A stretch of DNA of 64,000 bases from Eublepharis macularius (Eukaryota > Chordata > Lepidosauria > Squamata > Eublepharidae), in assembly GCF_028583425.1 (NCBI RefSeq), contig NC_072794.1, forward strand, positions 24,549,232-24,613,231, in the 5' to 3' direction. The translations under genes were made by a program, and so were the position numbers. Numbering within the stretch: the first letter of the stretch is position 1; each line of letters opens with the position of its first letter. Of the stretch, positions 34,498-46,374 are shown piece after piece. The notes under the pieces are model-generated. The model saw only the letters and a program-made list of their open reading frames with translations. It had not been told where the DNA came from and did no database searches.

Positions 34498-36210
34498 TTT
34501 AATAAGGGAAAATGTATTAATAACCAGAAATTCACTTGAAAGGCAAATCAGCTTCCTTTTTCATTCTCTAAGCCACTGCCATGAAGGTCAAAGGTGAAAG
34601 GTCACTTATTTGTCCACAAATCTTAGGCAATATGAAGGAACATGTTGCGGGAAGGGGGCTTCAGCTTTGTGGGCCCTGGGGCAGCTGGTCCCCCCTTTTT
34701 GCACTTTTGGTGAGTCTTAATAAAAGATATTCTGTAGCTTTTATGGCTGGAATTTTTCTTTGGACCAATGTCTCTATCCTTTTCTTTATTTCCCAGTGGC
34801 TAAAGGAGGCAGTAATCTTTTCTGACAGCAGGTGGTACAAGGACATTTTTAAAAATAAAATCACACTGAATTAAACATGTTTGGGTATGGAAAGGGCAGA
34901 AGAAAATCTTCATGGCATGGCGAGATTCGTTAATGCAAGGGATTTTCTTTCCAGGCCTGGATTATCGTTGCTTCAGTCCTGTCTTAGATGTTGCAAGAAC
35001 TCCCAATTACACCATTTCTGACGTACATAGACTAAGCATAGAGATGGCATCAGGGATTCCTCACTGATTCCAGAGGCACCTATTTTTTCCCCTTTGAAGC
35101 TTCAAATGGATACATCTCCCTGTCTCGGTTATCTAATGTCAGCGCAATTAATGTTACGCAGCATACTCGCTTGACACTGAACATAGGTGGTTCTAAAATG
35201 CTGCAAAAAAAAAATTACGGCACATTCAGATATGATACTCACTTAAGGAAAAAACTGGGGGAGATGTTCAAGGGCAGATCCCTTTCCAGAAGAGGTTATA
35301 TCACCTGAGACAGAAATTGAATCAGAGATCCTGTGTCGTCTAAAACTACTGGGAATTTGAAAAGGGGCTTTTTCCAGTTTCATTGTTACTTCCCCCTGCA
35401 GGACTATTCTATATATCTTTTAACTGTCTCGTTTTCGGAAATAAACCTCTCTTTTGGCTTCCCTTCTGGCCTTGCTTTTGGATGCTTCTGGTATTCTTTC
35501 TAGGGTTATCACCTTTTTACCAGCTGTACTCTTATGCCTTTTACGGCATCTCAACAAACACGGAGTTAGCAAGTAATGCTTCCCCCACCCCACCAATCAC
35601 TTATTGTGCACAAAGTTGCTGTTATACGCACAGAAGCTGGGGCAGTTAAAAATGTGGCAAGCTTTCTCCTCAGCAATAAAATAATCCAAGAAAGCATTTG
35701 ATCCTTTATCACCAGCTATAGTTTACCTTGGCTGTCAGGATCCTAGCTTGTTACGGCTATGTCTTGCAACACAGGGAAAGATTCCCTTTTGGATTCCATT
35801 CTCATAGCCAGTTGAGAAGTACTACAGCTAGTTTTAGTGAATATTTTCTCATGTATTGTTTTGGGGGTTTTGTTGTTGTTGTTAGCTACTTCAAGCAGGC
35901 CTCTGGAAAAGTGACATAGAAATATCCTAAATAAATAAAACTTTTTTAAAAAATCACTGTGAGGTAGGCTAGCCTGAGAGATAGCGATTGGCCCAGGGTT
36001 ACTCAGTGAGCTTCTTGATTTAAAACCTTGCTCACTGAAGTTTTAAAGCCAAACTACAAGTTACAAATTACGTGAATCTGTAATAGGGATTGACAGCCAT
36101 GTAGCAGCTGCAAATTCCCAGCAGGAACTCCATTTAAAAGCACCACAGAGGATTACCACGGTGTGGGAGGAGGGACTCATACCCACCCTCGCCCCCCATG
36201 CCATTTTCCT

Positions 36211-36416
36211 GAGAGCCAAGCTACAAGTGATGCCTGACACAGGTTGGAGACTTGTCAGCTTCCCTCAAGTTTTGATGGGAAATGTAGGTGTCCTGGTTTT
36301 ACAGCTTGGCTCTCCATTACAGCTGTAAAACCAGGATGCCTACATTTCCCATCAAAACTTGAGGGAAGCTGACAAGTGTCCAACCTGTGTCAGGCGTCAC
36401 TTGTAACTTGGCTCTG
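36211..36416. repeat. Fold-back element, same family as 1736
   Basis: It is almost the same sequence as 12116-12320, including GTTTTGATGGGAAATGTAGG in the left arm and its inverse in the right. Confidence 0.88.
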
Positions 36417-36744
36417 AGTCAAAATGGCCCTGGGGCATTATTTGTTCAATCTATAGAAAAAATAGAGTTTGGCCCTTAGTTTATAATTTGGACCTTAGCA
36501 CAGCAGTTTCTAACTCTTACACCACATTAAGCATAAGTTGCTTGCTTTAAGGCCCTGCCAGCAATAAAACCTTCCACATCTATCTCAATAGGCAACAAAA
36601 TCATTAATTATATATTCAAAAAGGATAGAAACATGCAACAGTTAGGCTGCAGGGAAAGACGGGGTTTTTTTTGGAAGCCACTGTGGATAGAGGGAAGGGC
36701 GGCATAGAAATAGTCTGAGAAATAAAATCACAAACCCTGTTACG

Positions 36745-36850
36745 ATCATTTTTTTATTTCTTTACATTATTTATAGTCCACTTTTTCAAGATGGATTACA
36801 GAGTGTGGATTAATATAATCAACAGCAGGGATATTCAATAAACAAGGCAA
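36745..36850. repeat. Dispersed repeat sharing sequence with 41774
   Basis: TTATTTATAGTCCACTTTTTC, GATTACAGAGTGTGGATTAA and ATTCAATAAACAAGGC parallel the copy at 41774. Confidence 0.55.
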
Positions 36851-37089
36851 CAGGTTATACCAATGAAAATCTGAAGAGAAGTGAAAACAAGCAAAGATCC
36901 AATATGGAACTGAAATAATGCTGAAACTCAGCATCAACATACCGATGAATGATTTCTTAGTGAAGGTACCATTTTGCGAATTGCTTCATTTGTTTTTCAG
37001 TCAGGCTAAGATGGTTACTGTAAAAAAACTTCTAATGGAATACTAATCAGGCATGGTCTAATGATGAATCATGCTTAGTTTATGCTAAC

Positions 37090-37400
37090 TTGATATTTAC
37101 TCACTGTTAATCTTTAGGAGGCAGCTGAAGACTTGCTTTTAATTCACTTAATTTTTCTACTTACTGATAGTTTTAACCGGTGTTTTTAAATTCGGGGGGG
37201 GGGGGTTACAGTGAAATCCTAAGCAGAGTTTCTCCAGTCAAAGCCCATTGATTTCAATAAGCTCAGAATAGAGTAACTTTGCTTAGGATTTCACTGTTAG
37301 TGTATTTTAACTATTGCCATTTTATTTATCTTGTAAGCTGTCTTGAGTTCCTCGAAGGTAGAAAGGAGACTAATAATTGTTTTAAATAAATAAATAAACA
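37090..37400 (+). repeat. LINE 3' end interrupted by a short palindromic element
   Basis: LINE-tail sequence (GAGGCAGCTGAAGACTTGCT ... TTGTAAGCTGTCTTGAGTTC, then AAATAAATAAATAAA) is split at 37209-37300 by a short palindromic element, which shows the order of insertion. Confidence 0.6.
37209..37300. repeat. Short palindromic element (AATCCTAA family)
   Basis: CAGTGAAATCCTAAGCAGAG at the start and CTTTGCTTAGGATTTCACTG at the end are inverted copies. It sits inside a LINE tail. Confidence 0.7.
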
Positions 37401-37556
37401 ACACATGTCAATGTTGTGGCAACTTGGTGAATGTCAAACTGTGTGAACTATTAAGCTTTTATGATGCCCGTAAAGTATTTTAACATATTTGATGTTGATC
37501 CAGAAGAATTAGTATAATAATATTATTAATATTAAATTGACCCGTTGAAGACTTTT

Positions 37557-37682
37557 GGGGCCAAGCTAGAAATGATGAATTACACTAAAGCGCAAGTGGA
37601 GCGCAAGTGAACAGGGAGCAATACATGTGAGTCTGTTCACTTGCCGTTCAAGTGTCATTTGTCACTTGCAGCTTGGCCCTGA
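37557..37682. repeat. Fold-back element, GGCCAAGC ends
   Basis: GGGGCCAAGCTAGAAATGATGA at the left and GTCACTTGCAGCTTGGCCCT at the right. The interior AGTGAACAGGGAGCAATACATG is shared with 42211-42406. A further partial copy of the right arm follows to about 37726. Confidence 0.7.
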
Positions 37683-39418
37683 GTCTGTTCACTTGCAATT
37701 CAAGTGTAATTCGCCACTTCTAGCTTTTCTTAACAGAAAAATGGGTAGAGCTCCTGCAGTGTAAGTGCTTAAATCCCTTTGACTTCTGTAACTTCTTAGT
37801 CCAACTTTATGTAGGAGTTAGGCAACTAGACATACTGAAAAAAATGAAAAGCACACCCTGGGAGTACTAGAGAGAATATGGTAGTAACCATGACTTCTGA
37901 TCTCATTTGCCACACCCATAACTGCTTTGCATTACTTTGCTGCTCTCTCTCCAGCCCTCTGGCCATAAATCATTGGGCCAATCAAAGCAGGGGGAAGGTC
38001 AGGGGGTGGCTTGGCCTTGTTATACTTGGCCAAAATCCCACTATGTTGGCTGTGTTTTTGCCAGGGCAGCTGGTTGCGTCACACCTGGAGCTGAAAGGAA
38101 TTGCCACTCTCCGGCACTCTGTAGTTTCTTTACCCTTATGTGTGACACACAACCAGCCCGACACCTTTGGTTCAGGATAATGTTATAGCAGTGTTTTCCA
38201 GACTCATTTAATCTGACTTAAAACTGAAGGCACATTTCACCCTTATAGGCGTAGGGTTTACTTTTAGGCTGACAGCAAACCTTGGCTTATTTTAACTTTG
38301 GTCAGCCTGTGAAATTAGGATTTGGATTGCAAATGATCACTCAAATCCTGGTTTGTCTCAACTAATACTGGTTTCACCGTCTTTGCTTCGTAGCTGGGAA
38401 GGGCAGCATCAGGGAACTCACTAGGATTAAGTCAAGATATCCGTGTTCACACATTATTCAAAACCATAGCTGGGACTCACCATGGTTCGCTACCTTACTT
38501 TAAAGCATGGTTTCCATTCCTGGTTTGACAGATCCGATCTAGCCCTAGTTAATCGAGCGGCCTGCATTCAAATTCCACAGACACTTTTTGCTCTACCACA
38601 GCTTCCCTATAGGAGCACTGTTTTCAGGAACACGCACCTGACGTTATCCTCTATTCATCCGTCGTCTTTTCTATCATGTGGTTCCCTTGGTCAGGACTCA
38701 GAGTCGTATTATAAAAGTGACGTGATTTTTTTCTTCCTCACATTCTTGTGCATGAAAAAATGTTGGCACTGTTCCCAGGCAGTGAAGCTTACTTGCCCAC
38801 ATGGTTGGAAATTAGAAAGTATTAGTTATCTATGATTGGTATTGTCAAGAAAATATTCTCTGAGCGAATCTTTTCTCCCTTTCTCTCCATACTTCTTAGA
38901 TTCCACGCAGTGTTTACATAGTCTGCAAGGCAGATTGTAGTGGGTTTTGAGAGATAATTTGGGCAGGCGGTGTTAAAAATAATTCATTTATGTATGAAGG
39001 AGTTTGACAGTGCCGTTCCAAACAGTTACATCCTCGTAAGCCCACTGAAGTAACACTGCTTAATACTGTACTGTATGCTTTTTTTTCTGTACTGAGGAAA
39101 TCCAAATGATATTGGAACCATGGAGCCTTGAAGGTGGTAGAACAGCATCTAAAGTAAGAGAAATAAAAACAGACAATAGGAAAAGAAAGTGGTCTTCCTG
39201 ATCCCCTAATAGCTTATAATACTTCGGAAATGGGAGGAGGGGCATTGGGTGAGGGTAGCTGCAGAGCTCAGGAAATGCTATGAGGAAGGGGGTTCCCCTT
39301 TTTTTCATAGGTCCCCTACAAGTTTTGTCTTAGTTGCAATGGGATCCATGCAAAATAACTGTAGAAAATATCCACAACCCAATGAGCACAATCTTCACAA
39401 CGGACACAATCTTTACAG

Positions 39419-39590
39419 TGGAATTGGCTGCCTAGGGATGTGTTGGGTTCCCACTTACTGGCTGTCTTCAAGGAGCAGCTGAATACTTGTTGGGGATGCT
39501 TTAGGTTGTCCCTGCATTGGGCAGGTGGTTGGACTAGATGGTCTGTAAGGCCCCTTCCAACTCTAGGATTCTACGATCTTCTTCCAGATA
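39419..39590 (+). repeat. CR1-type LINE 3' end
   Basis: The series GGTGGTTGGACTAGATGGTC ... CCTTCCAACTCTAGGATTCT is the characteristic CR1 tail, ending in a variant of the ATTCTATGAT repeat. Confidence 0.8.
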
Positions 39591-40062
39591 AGAAAGATTT
39601 TTATCTGCATCTTAAATGCACCCAGCAAACTAGCCAAGGTAAAACCTCTCTTTAGGCAGGTAGATCCACAAGGGGACAGAAGGGTTGCTATCCTTCTGCT
39701 AGGAGCAGGGGGGTGTCCCTTGCCCCCAGCCTCTCCTCCCTGCCTCTACTTACCTGGCTGGCAGGGCAGAAATGCATCAGTGGAGGGAGGCACATGCACA
39801 AAGCGCACACGTGATTTTCACTGCACCAGAAAATGTCATTTTCCAGCACAACATTCCAGCAAGACTAGGAATGATTTTTTGTTAACTTTTCCTCCAACAC
39901 AACTGTACATTCCATGTCACGCAAGAAAAGGATATCATTTTCCAGTGCAATGGGTGGGTATGGAGATAAGCAATCCACTGCCCCCCCAATCCCCTTCCCC
40001 AATTTTGTCCCTGGGTGACCTGGCACTCCTAGAGGGCCACCAGTGAGAAGAGCATCAGCCTT

Positions 40063-40198
40063 GGCCATTTTCACGTCTTACCAGCTGTGCATCACACCAC
40101 AAACTGGAGTCGTGATGGGAAATCGCGTCAGGAAGACACCATCGTTCCGGAAGTTTTGTGCGATTCTGTGTGGCCGGTAAGACATGTGAAAACGGCCC
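40063..40198. repeat. Fold-back element, GGCCNTTTTCAC ends
   Basis: GGCCATTTTCACGTCTTACC is mirrored by GGTAAGACATGTGAAAACGGCCC; the arms are shorter and more diverged. Confidence 0.72.
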
Positions 40199-40705
40199 TC
40201 ATCTCTGAAGAAAGAGGTAAAAGCAGGGCATCACTCAAAGATCTCAAGGCTAACAGCATGCAAAAACACTTGGAAGGAGGTACTCCTTCAAACGTCCTAG
40301 GCCTAAACCAATTAGAACTTTAAAATGCCTGTGTTGTGTGCATGCATGTGTACTTCCTTTCTGAAGTATGGCAAAAAAACAGAGAACATTGTTGCTGTGT
40401 ATGTTTCCATCTACATGTCGCTTTACAGTGAAGCACAAGGCTACACTACAAAGGAATTGACCATTTAAATTTTGACATGGTGGGTGAACAGAGAGATACC
40501 AAAATAAGAGAAGACAGAAAGTTCCGAATAAGAAAAGAGGAAGCTGAGCAAGGAAGGCTATTATTTGTATTTAGCCTTCTCTTCAGCTGGAGAAAGGCTT
40601 CCTGGGGGAAAGTGGGTTTTTGAGAGAAGTTTGAGGTATTTTCCCCTTGGCATTTTTAAGAATGAAAATACACACTACTTTGGTAAATGCTTGCTGATAA
40701 AGGGT

Positions 40706-40908
40706 AGGGTTGCCAACTCTGGGTTGGGAAATTCCTGGAGATTTAGAGGTGCAGCTCAGAAGAGGAGGGACCTCAGTGGGGTATAATGCCTTAGAATCCA
40801 CCCTCAAAAACAGCCATTTCCTCCTGGGGAACTGATCTCTGTGGTCTGGACGGAGACCAGTTGTCATTTCAGAAGGTCTCCAGGCCTCCCTGGAGGTTGG
40901 TAACCCTA
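40706..40908. mobile_element. GGGTTGCC-type MITE, inverted orientation
   Basis: It starts AGGGTTGCCAACTCTGGGTT and ends CCTGGAGGTTGGTAACCCTA; the interior is reversed relative to 48505. Confidence 0.78.
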
Positions 40909-41773
40909 ATTAAGGGTAACGGAGGCATCTGAACGGAGTATCTGGTAGGAGACTGCATAAACATTCTTCCATTCCCCCCCACCATGGTTGGCCCCCACCC
41001 TCTTTTTTGCCTCCAGTCAAGTTTATTTCTAATTTCAGAGATGGAGGGGAAACAGCTAAAGGAGAGATTATGGTAGAAAATCAATTGGAAGGTCTGAGCA
41101 TTTCTTGTCTCCCACTACTTGTCCCCTGCAAATACCTCTCCTGTCTCTGTACGACTATTGCAAAGCATGCACACAAGGTTGAAAAAGACTGCATTTACCT
41201 CGACATGTGCAATTCCACCCCAACTAGAAGCTTTTAATCTGTGCAGCCAAATTACAGGCCTGCTTTTTCAGCAGAGAGTCCTACAGAGTTCAGAGGTAAG
41301 TGTGTATACGGCTGAATTCTGCAGCTTCGGCCCTGTTTTCTGAGGCCAGGGATCCTGCACTGCCCTAGACGATCTGCTAACGTACAGATGCTCTGCTAAT
41401 GTACGTCACAGCCAAGCCTATTGGTGCCAGATGGAGCGCCTTAAAAAAAAGCCTTCCAATGCAATCCAGATAAACAGCTGACCTTAGCTACATTCAAAAA
41501 CTATTTTGAAACCAACGATCATCTACCCCTGACCTGGCCGGTTCTTCAAAGACGGCCCAGGACCTCTCTGGACCTTTCAATATTTATTCATTATAAAAGC
41601 AAACTGAGCACGTAGGCCTCTGTGAGAATTTCATCAACCTCCATACCTGAAATCCAAAGGCTGTAAATCTACTAGTATATGCACAAGATCAATGTAGGCT
41701 GCACCTATTCAGATCTCTCAAGATGGCCCTGTACATGCATGCGCACGCAGCATGCACACGTGCACTGAAAATT

Positions 41774-41885
41774 TTATTTATTTGCTTATTTATGGACTTT
41801 ATTTATCGTCCACCTTTCTCCCTGAGACTTAAGGCGGATTACACAGTGTGGGTCAGTACAGTCAATTTCTAAGACATTTCAATAC
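41774..41885. repeat. Dispersed repeat sharing sequence with 36745
   Basis: TTTATTTATCGTCCACCTTTCTCC ... AAGGCGGATTACACAGTGTGG ... CAGTCAATTTC aligns in order with 36755-36845. Confidence 0.6.
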
Positions 41886-42210
41886 ACACACACACAAAAT
41901 CTTATTGTCAGCAGAATCATGCATCAAAGTTTTTATTGGACTGTATCAAGTGGGGGCTCACAATATAGTACTCCATTCTCCGTTAAAAAAAATCTCTCCA
42001 CATGCAAAACTAGCATTAGCTCCCTAGCAGTTTTCTACATTCAAGGTATTTTTTTAAAATATGGTGGATGGAACGTTCAGTCAATGTTCCATCCACCATT
42101 CAGTCAATGTGAGCCCTCACCTGCAACCTGAAGTGGTACAGCTCAGAATCAGGTTTACGTCTTGGGTGAGAACTAGGCCTCCTGGTACTGCCTTGCTTAC
42201 AAGCCAACTG

Positions 42211-42406
42211 AGGGCCAAGTGACAAGTGACGAATGACACTTGAGCGGCAAGTGAACAGACTCACGTGTATTCCTCCCTGTTCACCTGCGCTCCACTTGCC
42301 CTCCACTTGATCACGTAGTGGAGCACAAGTGAACAGGGAGCAATACACGTGACGTGAGTCTGTTCACTTGCCGCTCAAGTGTCATTCGTCACTTGTCGCT
42401 TGGCTC
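42211..42406. repeat. Fold-back element, GGCCAAG ends
   Basis: The left arm GACACTTGAGCGGCAAGTGAACAGACTCACGTG is mirrored at 42345-42390; the loop lies near 42305. Confidence 0.8.
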
Positions 42407-42539
42407 TACGATAAATGCCTTTAAATGTTTTAGTACTGGTATTAAAGGGCAGGGGGGGTTGCTTTTGATTTCAAAGATAATACACTATGTTCAGGGTCAG
42501 AAGCCAGAACCCCAGTCAAAACCTATTTATATTTTTTAA

Positions 42540-43972
42540 TAAATGTAGATAGATAGATAATTTTATTGTATATGACCAAAACCTTTCATTAAAAAAACAA
42601 AAAAAAATATATGAATACAAATATAATTACATGCATATAAATAAAATTACAATACAATGCATTTGACCTAAAATGTAAAAAATAAACAACATTAAAACCA
42701 AATGGTTTCTAGCAGCTTGTAAGACAACAATCTGTATCAGGTGTTTACTCTCCTGGTTGCCACACTTGCCCTTATTTTCCTAGCAGCCAGGGTGTAGAGT
42801 GCCATCCTATTTGAAATAAAAGGGTCTGCGTCTGAAAGTATAAAATTTAGTTTATCAAAGTCAGACAGAAGATGGAGACCTGATAAAATATTTGCCAGAA
42901 ATTTCCCCCTTGGTTCCTGGTATAAGGGACAGTTTAAAACATAGTGTAGTAAGTCCTCAATCGAGGTTCCACAGATACATATACGCTGATCGATGGGGTT
43001 TTTTTTGGAATCGCCCAAGTAGTATCTCAGTTAGCGTAGACTGAGGGTATAGACTGTGATATCAGTCAGGTAACGTGCTCTAGTATGGTCTTTTTTGATG
43101 GTTTTATACCATGGAGCAAATTTTGTTTTATTGATTAAAAATGTATCAATTAGGGAATCCTCTTTGTAAACCCATTCCCTTAAGTCAACATTGCTTCCCA
43201 AAGGTTGAAGTAATTCATCTCGGATGGTATATCGCGATGCGATGCCATTAAGGAAGGCCAACCAGGTTTTATCCTTATTTTGCAGCAGGTGATAGCTCAA
43301 ATAACTCAAGTTACTGAAGGAACCAGGGTCTGTTAGTTGGTATTTTTTCTGCAATTTGAGAATCGCTAAATGGGCACGTGCCCTGATCAAAGGGAGACCG
43401 AGTTCTGCCCGCAGCAAGGCCACTGGTGTCCCTTTTGGTAGGGCTAGAACACACCTCATGAAATTTTTTTGAATTATTTTGAAATTGCTAAGTGTTGTTT
43501 CCTTCCATCCCCAGATCTCAATTCCATACAGTAAATGAGTAATAACTTTGGAAACAAAAAGCTTTATGGCCGGTGCTATCAAGAAACCACCCTTAGAGTA
43601 GTAAAATCTCATTATTGCTCCTATTGTCTTGAGCGCTGAGGCTTTAATAAGTTTTACAAGGGCATCCCATTTCAGGGTCTCACTAAAAGTTAGACCTAGA
43701 TACTTATAAGTCCTACACTGTTCAATTGGGGTGTCTTGTATACTCCAATGATACTTTTTTGGTCTCTTACTAAATATCATTGTTTTGGTTTTTGTGTAAT
43801 TAATTGTTAATTGTTCCTCTTTACAGTATTCACCCAGATGGTCTAACAGTTTCTTTAATCCAATCCTACTTAGAGAAATTAGGACCATATTGTCAGCGTA
43901 CAACAATACTGACACTTTCTGTTGGCCTAGGGTCGGCGCAACAAATTCTGGTCCAGATACTTTCGTGACAAT
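42540..43972 (-). mobile_element. Non-LTR retrotransposon (LINE), 5' truncated, near-intact RT C-terminal part
   Basis: On the minus strand the frame from about 43960 to 43031 carries reverse-transcriptase hallmarks: LLYADNMVLIS (the catalytic box, reading YADN rather than YADD), then INYTKTKTMIFSKRPK, then YKYLGLTF. A single in-frame TAA at 43031-43033 separates it from the C-terminal part (43030-42737), which has a CxCG...HyvLnCPLY zinc-knuckle-like end. The 3' end trails into an ATCT repeat. It may belong to a Vingi/I-group lineage; that is a guess. The upstream boundary coincides with a fold-back element at 43973-44174. Confidence 0.85.
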
Positions 43973-44174
43973 GGCAGTTTCCAGACGGCTTACCAGCCCC
44001 CGGAACGTCACGCCACGTTGCGGGGAAAATGCGAAATATAGCGTTTTCTCGCGCGAGTTTTGGGCGACGTCATGCGACATCGCGCAAAACTCGCGCGAGA
44101 AAACGTGATATTTCACGTTTTCCCCGCAACATGGAGCGACGTTCTGGGAGCCGGTAAGCCGTCTGGAAATGGCC
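43973..44174. repeat. Fold-back element at the LINE boundary
   Basis: GGCAGTTTCCAGACGGCTTACC is mirrored by GGTAAGCCGTCTGGAAATGGCC. The interior shares TTTTCTCGCGCGAGTTTTG with the palindrome at 7538. It lies at the truncated 5' edge of the LINE. Confidence 0.85.
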
Positions 44175-44185
44175 AACATCTAATA

Positions 44186-44307
44186 AATGTATATACCTCT
44201 TTTTTCTCTGTTTGGAGACCCAACGCAGCTGCTTACATCTCTCTCCCACACCCCTCCACTTAATTCTTACAACAAACATCTTGTGACGGTCGGGTAGGCT
44301 GAGATAG
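44186..44307 (-). repeat. tRNA-derived SINE fragment, minus strand
   Basis: GGAGACCCAACGCAGCTGCT and CTTACAACAAACATCTTGTGACGG are the tail half of the second SINE type. Confidence 0.5.
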
Positions 44308-44314
44308 GGTTTTG

Positions 44315-44392
44315 TAGGGTTGCCATTCTCCAGGTGGTGGCTGGAGATCTCCTGGAATTACAATGATCTCCAAGTGACAAAGATCAGGCATA
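44315..44392. repeat. GGGTTGCC-type MITE fragment
   Basis: GTAGGGTTGCCATTCTCCAGGTGGTGGCTGGAGATCTCCTGG is the left end only; the rest is missing. Confidence 0.55.
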
Positions 44393-45562
44393 TAGATATT
44401 GAAATAAGGTTCCATAGCCATGTCTCTAAAACCACATCTTTTTTATAAACATACAACAAAATAGAGTCAGTGGGTTACACCACTGAGAGTGACGCACAGA
44501 GCCAGTCTGTTCTGTACAAGTGTGATGATTAGCCAAACGCTGTAACTGGAGCCAGAGAACAAAATGTGAGCAAGTAAAAAGGGGAGAAGTAATAGGCACA
44601 GGTTCCCTCACTAGATGGTGCTGAATTCACACCAGCCAAGCTGACATGGCCTCCCTGTAGGCTTTACCTTGTAAACAACATTTGAATAGCTCTAGAAAAA
44701 GAAAGAAAACAAGAGTGGGAGGACAGATGAATACTGAAAATGACAGCCTTCCTAGAAACCAGAAGAGAAACCGCTGTGAAATCTCTGTTCGGAAACACGC
44801 AACAAAAAAACAGGAGTCATGTAACAAACAAGTACAGAGTTACAACGATCCCGTCTGGAATTCTCCTTAATGGACCCTCTAGGAAAGCCAAAATTGTCAC
44901 ACATAATTAACAGCAGGGGAAGAACTCTTTAAGAGTTCATATGAGAAAAATAGGTCAGGATTCCCGCTCCTGTTACAGCCAAGTAGAAAAGGGGGCTTCA
45001 ATAGATGCAGCTTGTCAGGCAGAAGTTGCCCCTGCTCAAATTTACCAATTAAACAGTCATGCTGAGAACTTCGCCTTGAACATGTTTGCCGGGCAAATGC
45101 ACATGCTTTCCCAGGCATGTCTCACCCATGAGCTGGCCTGTGACTGATTCGCCTTGACCCCACTTTTCACCACCCAGCTCCTGTACGGAACTACGCAACT
45201 GTGCAGCAGTTGCTGTCAATAGGTCTTGGGACTGCTGAAGTTAAACACATACACACACATGGAGTTATGTTTGTGTCGGATTATTACAGAGCACTCTGTT
45301 GCCTCCTCTTCACACATGCGCAGTGGGAAGTATCATTTAAATAATCTTCTGACTGACTGCTATTGGCTGGCGTGCAGTTACTAGGATCTAGCGCAAGAGT
45401 CATCACCCAGGGATATGGCTGGGCCGTGAGCCTTTGCATAAGCTAACTGAACCACAGCAAGAAACCTGACAGGTCAGCAGCCATTAACGTAGTTGTGTCA
45501 GACAGATTCAGACAAACAACAAACGGTAAGAGACAGGGTTCCTCCTCCATATGGTGTAAAAC

Positions 45563-45804
45563 CAGGGCTTTTTTTCAGCTGGAATGCGGTGGAACGGAGT
45601 TCCGGCACCTCTTGAAAATGGTCATATGACTGGTGGGCCCGCCCCCTGATCTCCAGAAAGAGGGGAGTTTAGATTGCCTTCCATGCCGAGGGCAATCTAA
45701 ACTCCCCTCTGTCTGGACATCAGGGGGCGGGGCTACCAGCCATGAGACCATTTTCGCCGAGGGTGATTTAAACTTTAAAAAACTCCCCCCTTAAAAAAGC
45801 CCTG
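45563..45804 (+). mobile_element. hAT-type MITE, same family as 16821
   Basis: It begins CAGGGCTTTTTTTCAGCTGG and ends AAAAAAGCCCTG. The exact 8-bp duplication TGTAAAAC flanks it (45555-45562, 45805-45812). It is shorter than the copy at 16821. Confidence 0.88.
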
Positions 45805-45951
45805 TGTAAAACAATTGTGGTGGCACATGATGCAGTGGCAGGGGGGAATTAGAGGACACCGCCTACGCATATGAGGAAAGCAACTCAGTGAACAGGCTCA
45901 AGGTGGGCTGAGCGCCAAGTGAACTCCATAAACATGACACATAATCATGAC

Positions 45952-46374
45952 CAGGGCTCATTTTGAGGGGGAACACACAGGAACGCAGTTTCGGCAGTTC
46001 CCCAAAGAGGTCATATGACAGGTGGCCCCACCCACCTATTTGGGGCTCGTTTTGGCCTGGATTGGGGCCAAAACGGCCCGGATTGGGCCTCTGACAGGTG
46101 GTGGATCACTCTCCCACTCAGCATCGGCCCAATCCTGACCATTTTGGGCCCCTTTTCGGCCATTTTCAGCCCCTTCTTGCCATTTTGGGCCTAATTTCAG
46201 CCCTGAATGGCCAGGATTGGGTCCAAAACAGCCAGCATAGGTGATGTCAGGGGTGTGTGGCATATGCAAATCAATCATGCTAATGACACACTACTGGTGA
46301 TGGCAAGGGGCATGGCATATGCTAATGAGTTATGCTAATGAGTTCCTCCAGCTCTTTTTCTACGAAATGACCCG
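45952..46374 (+). mobile_element. hAT-type MITE, second family
   Basis: It begins CAGGGCTCATTTTGAGGGG and ends CTACGAAATGACCCG. The exact 8-bp duplication ATCATGAC lies at 45944-45951 and 46375-46382. The interior is rich in GGCCCAAAATGG-type words on both strands. The inverted copy is at 17608. Confidence 0.87.

Noticed and set aside
35228..35289. Minus-strand stretch with good acceptor (TTCTGTCTCAG) and donor (GTGAGT)
   Set aside because: In the phase needed by the next RGSL1 exon it holds stops; in the best frame it ends in TAA. It could be an untranslated leader exon, but nothing supports that.
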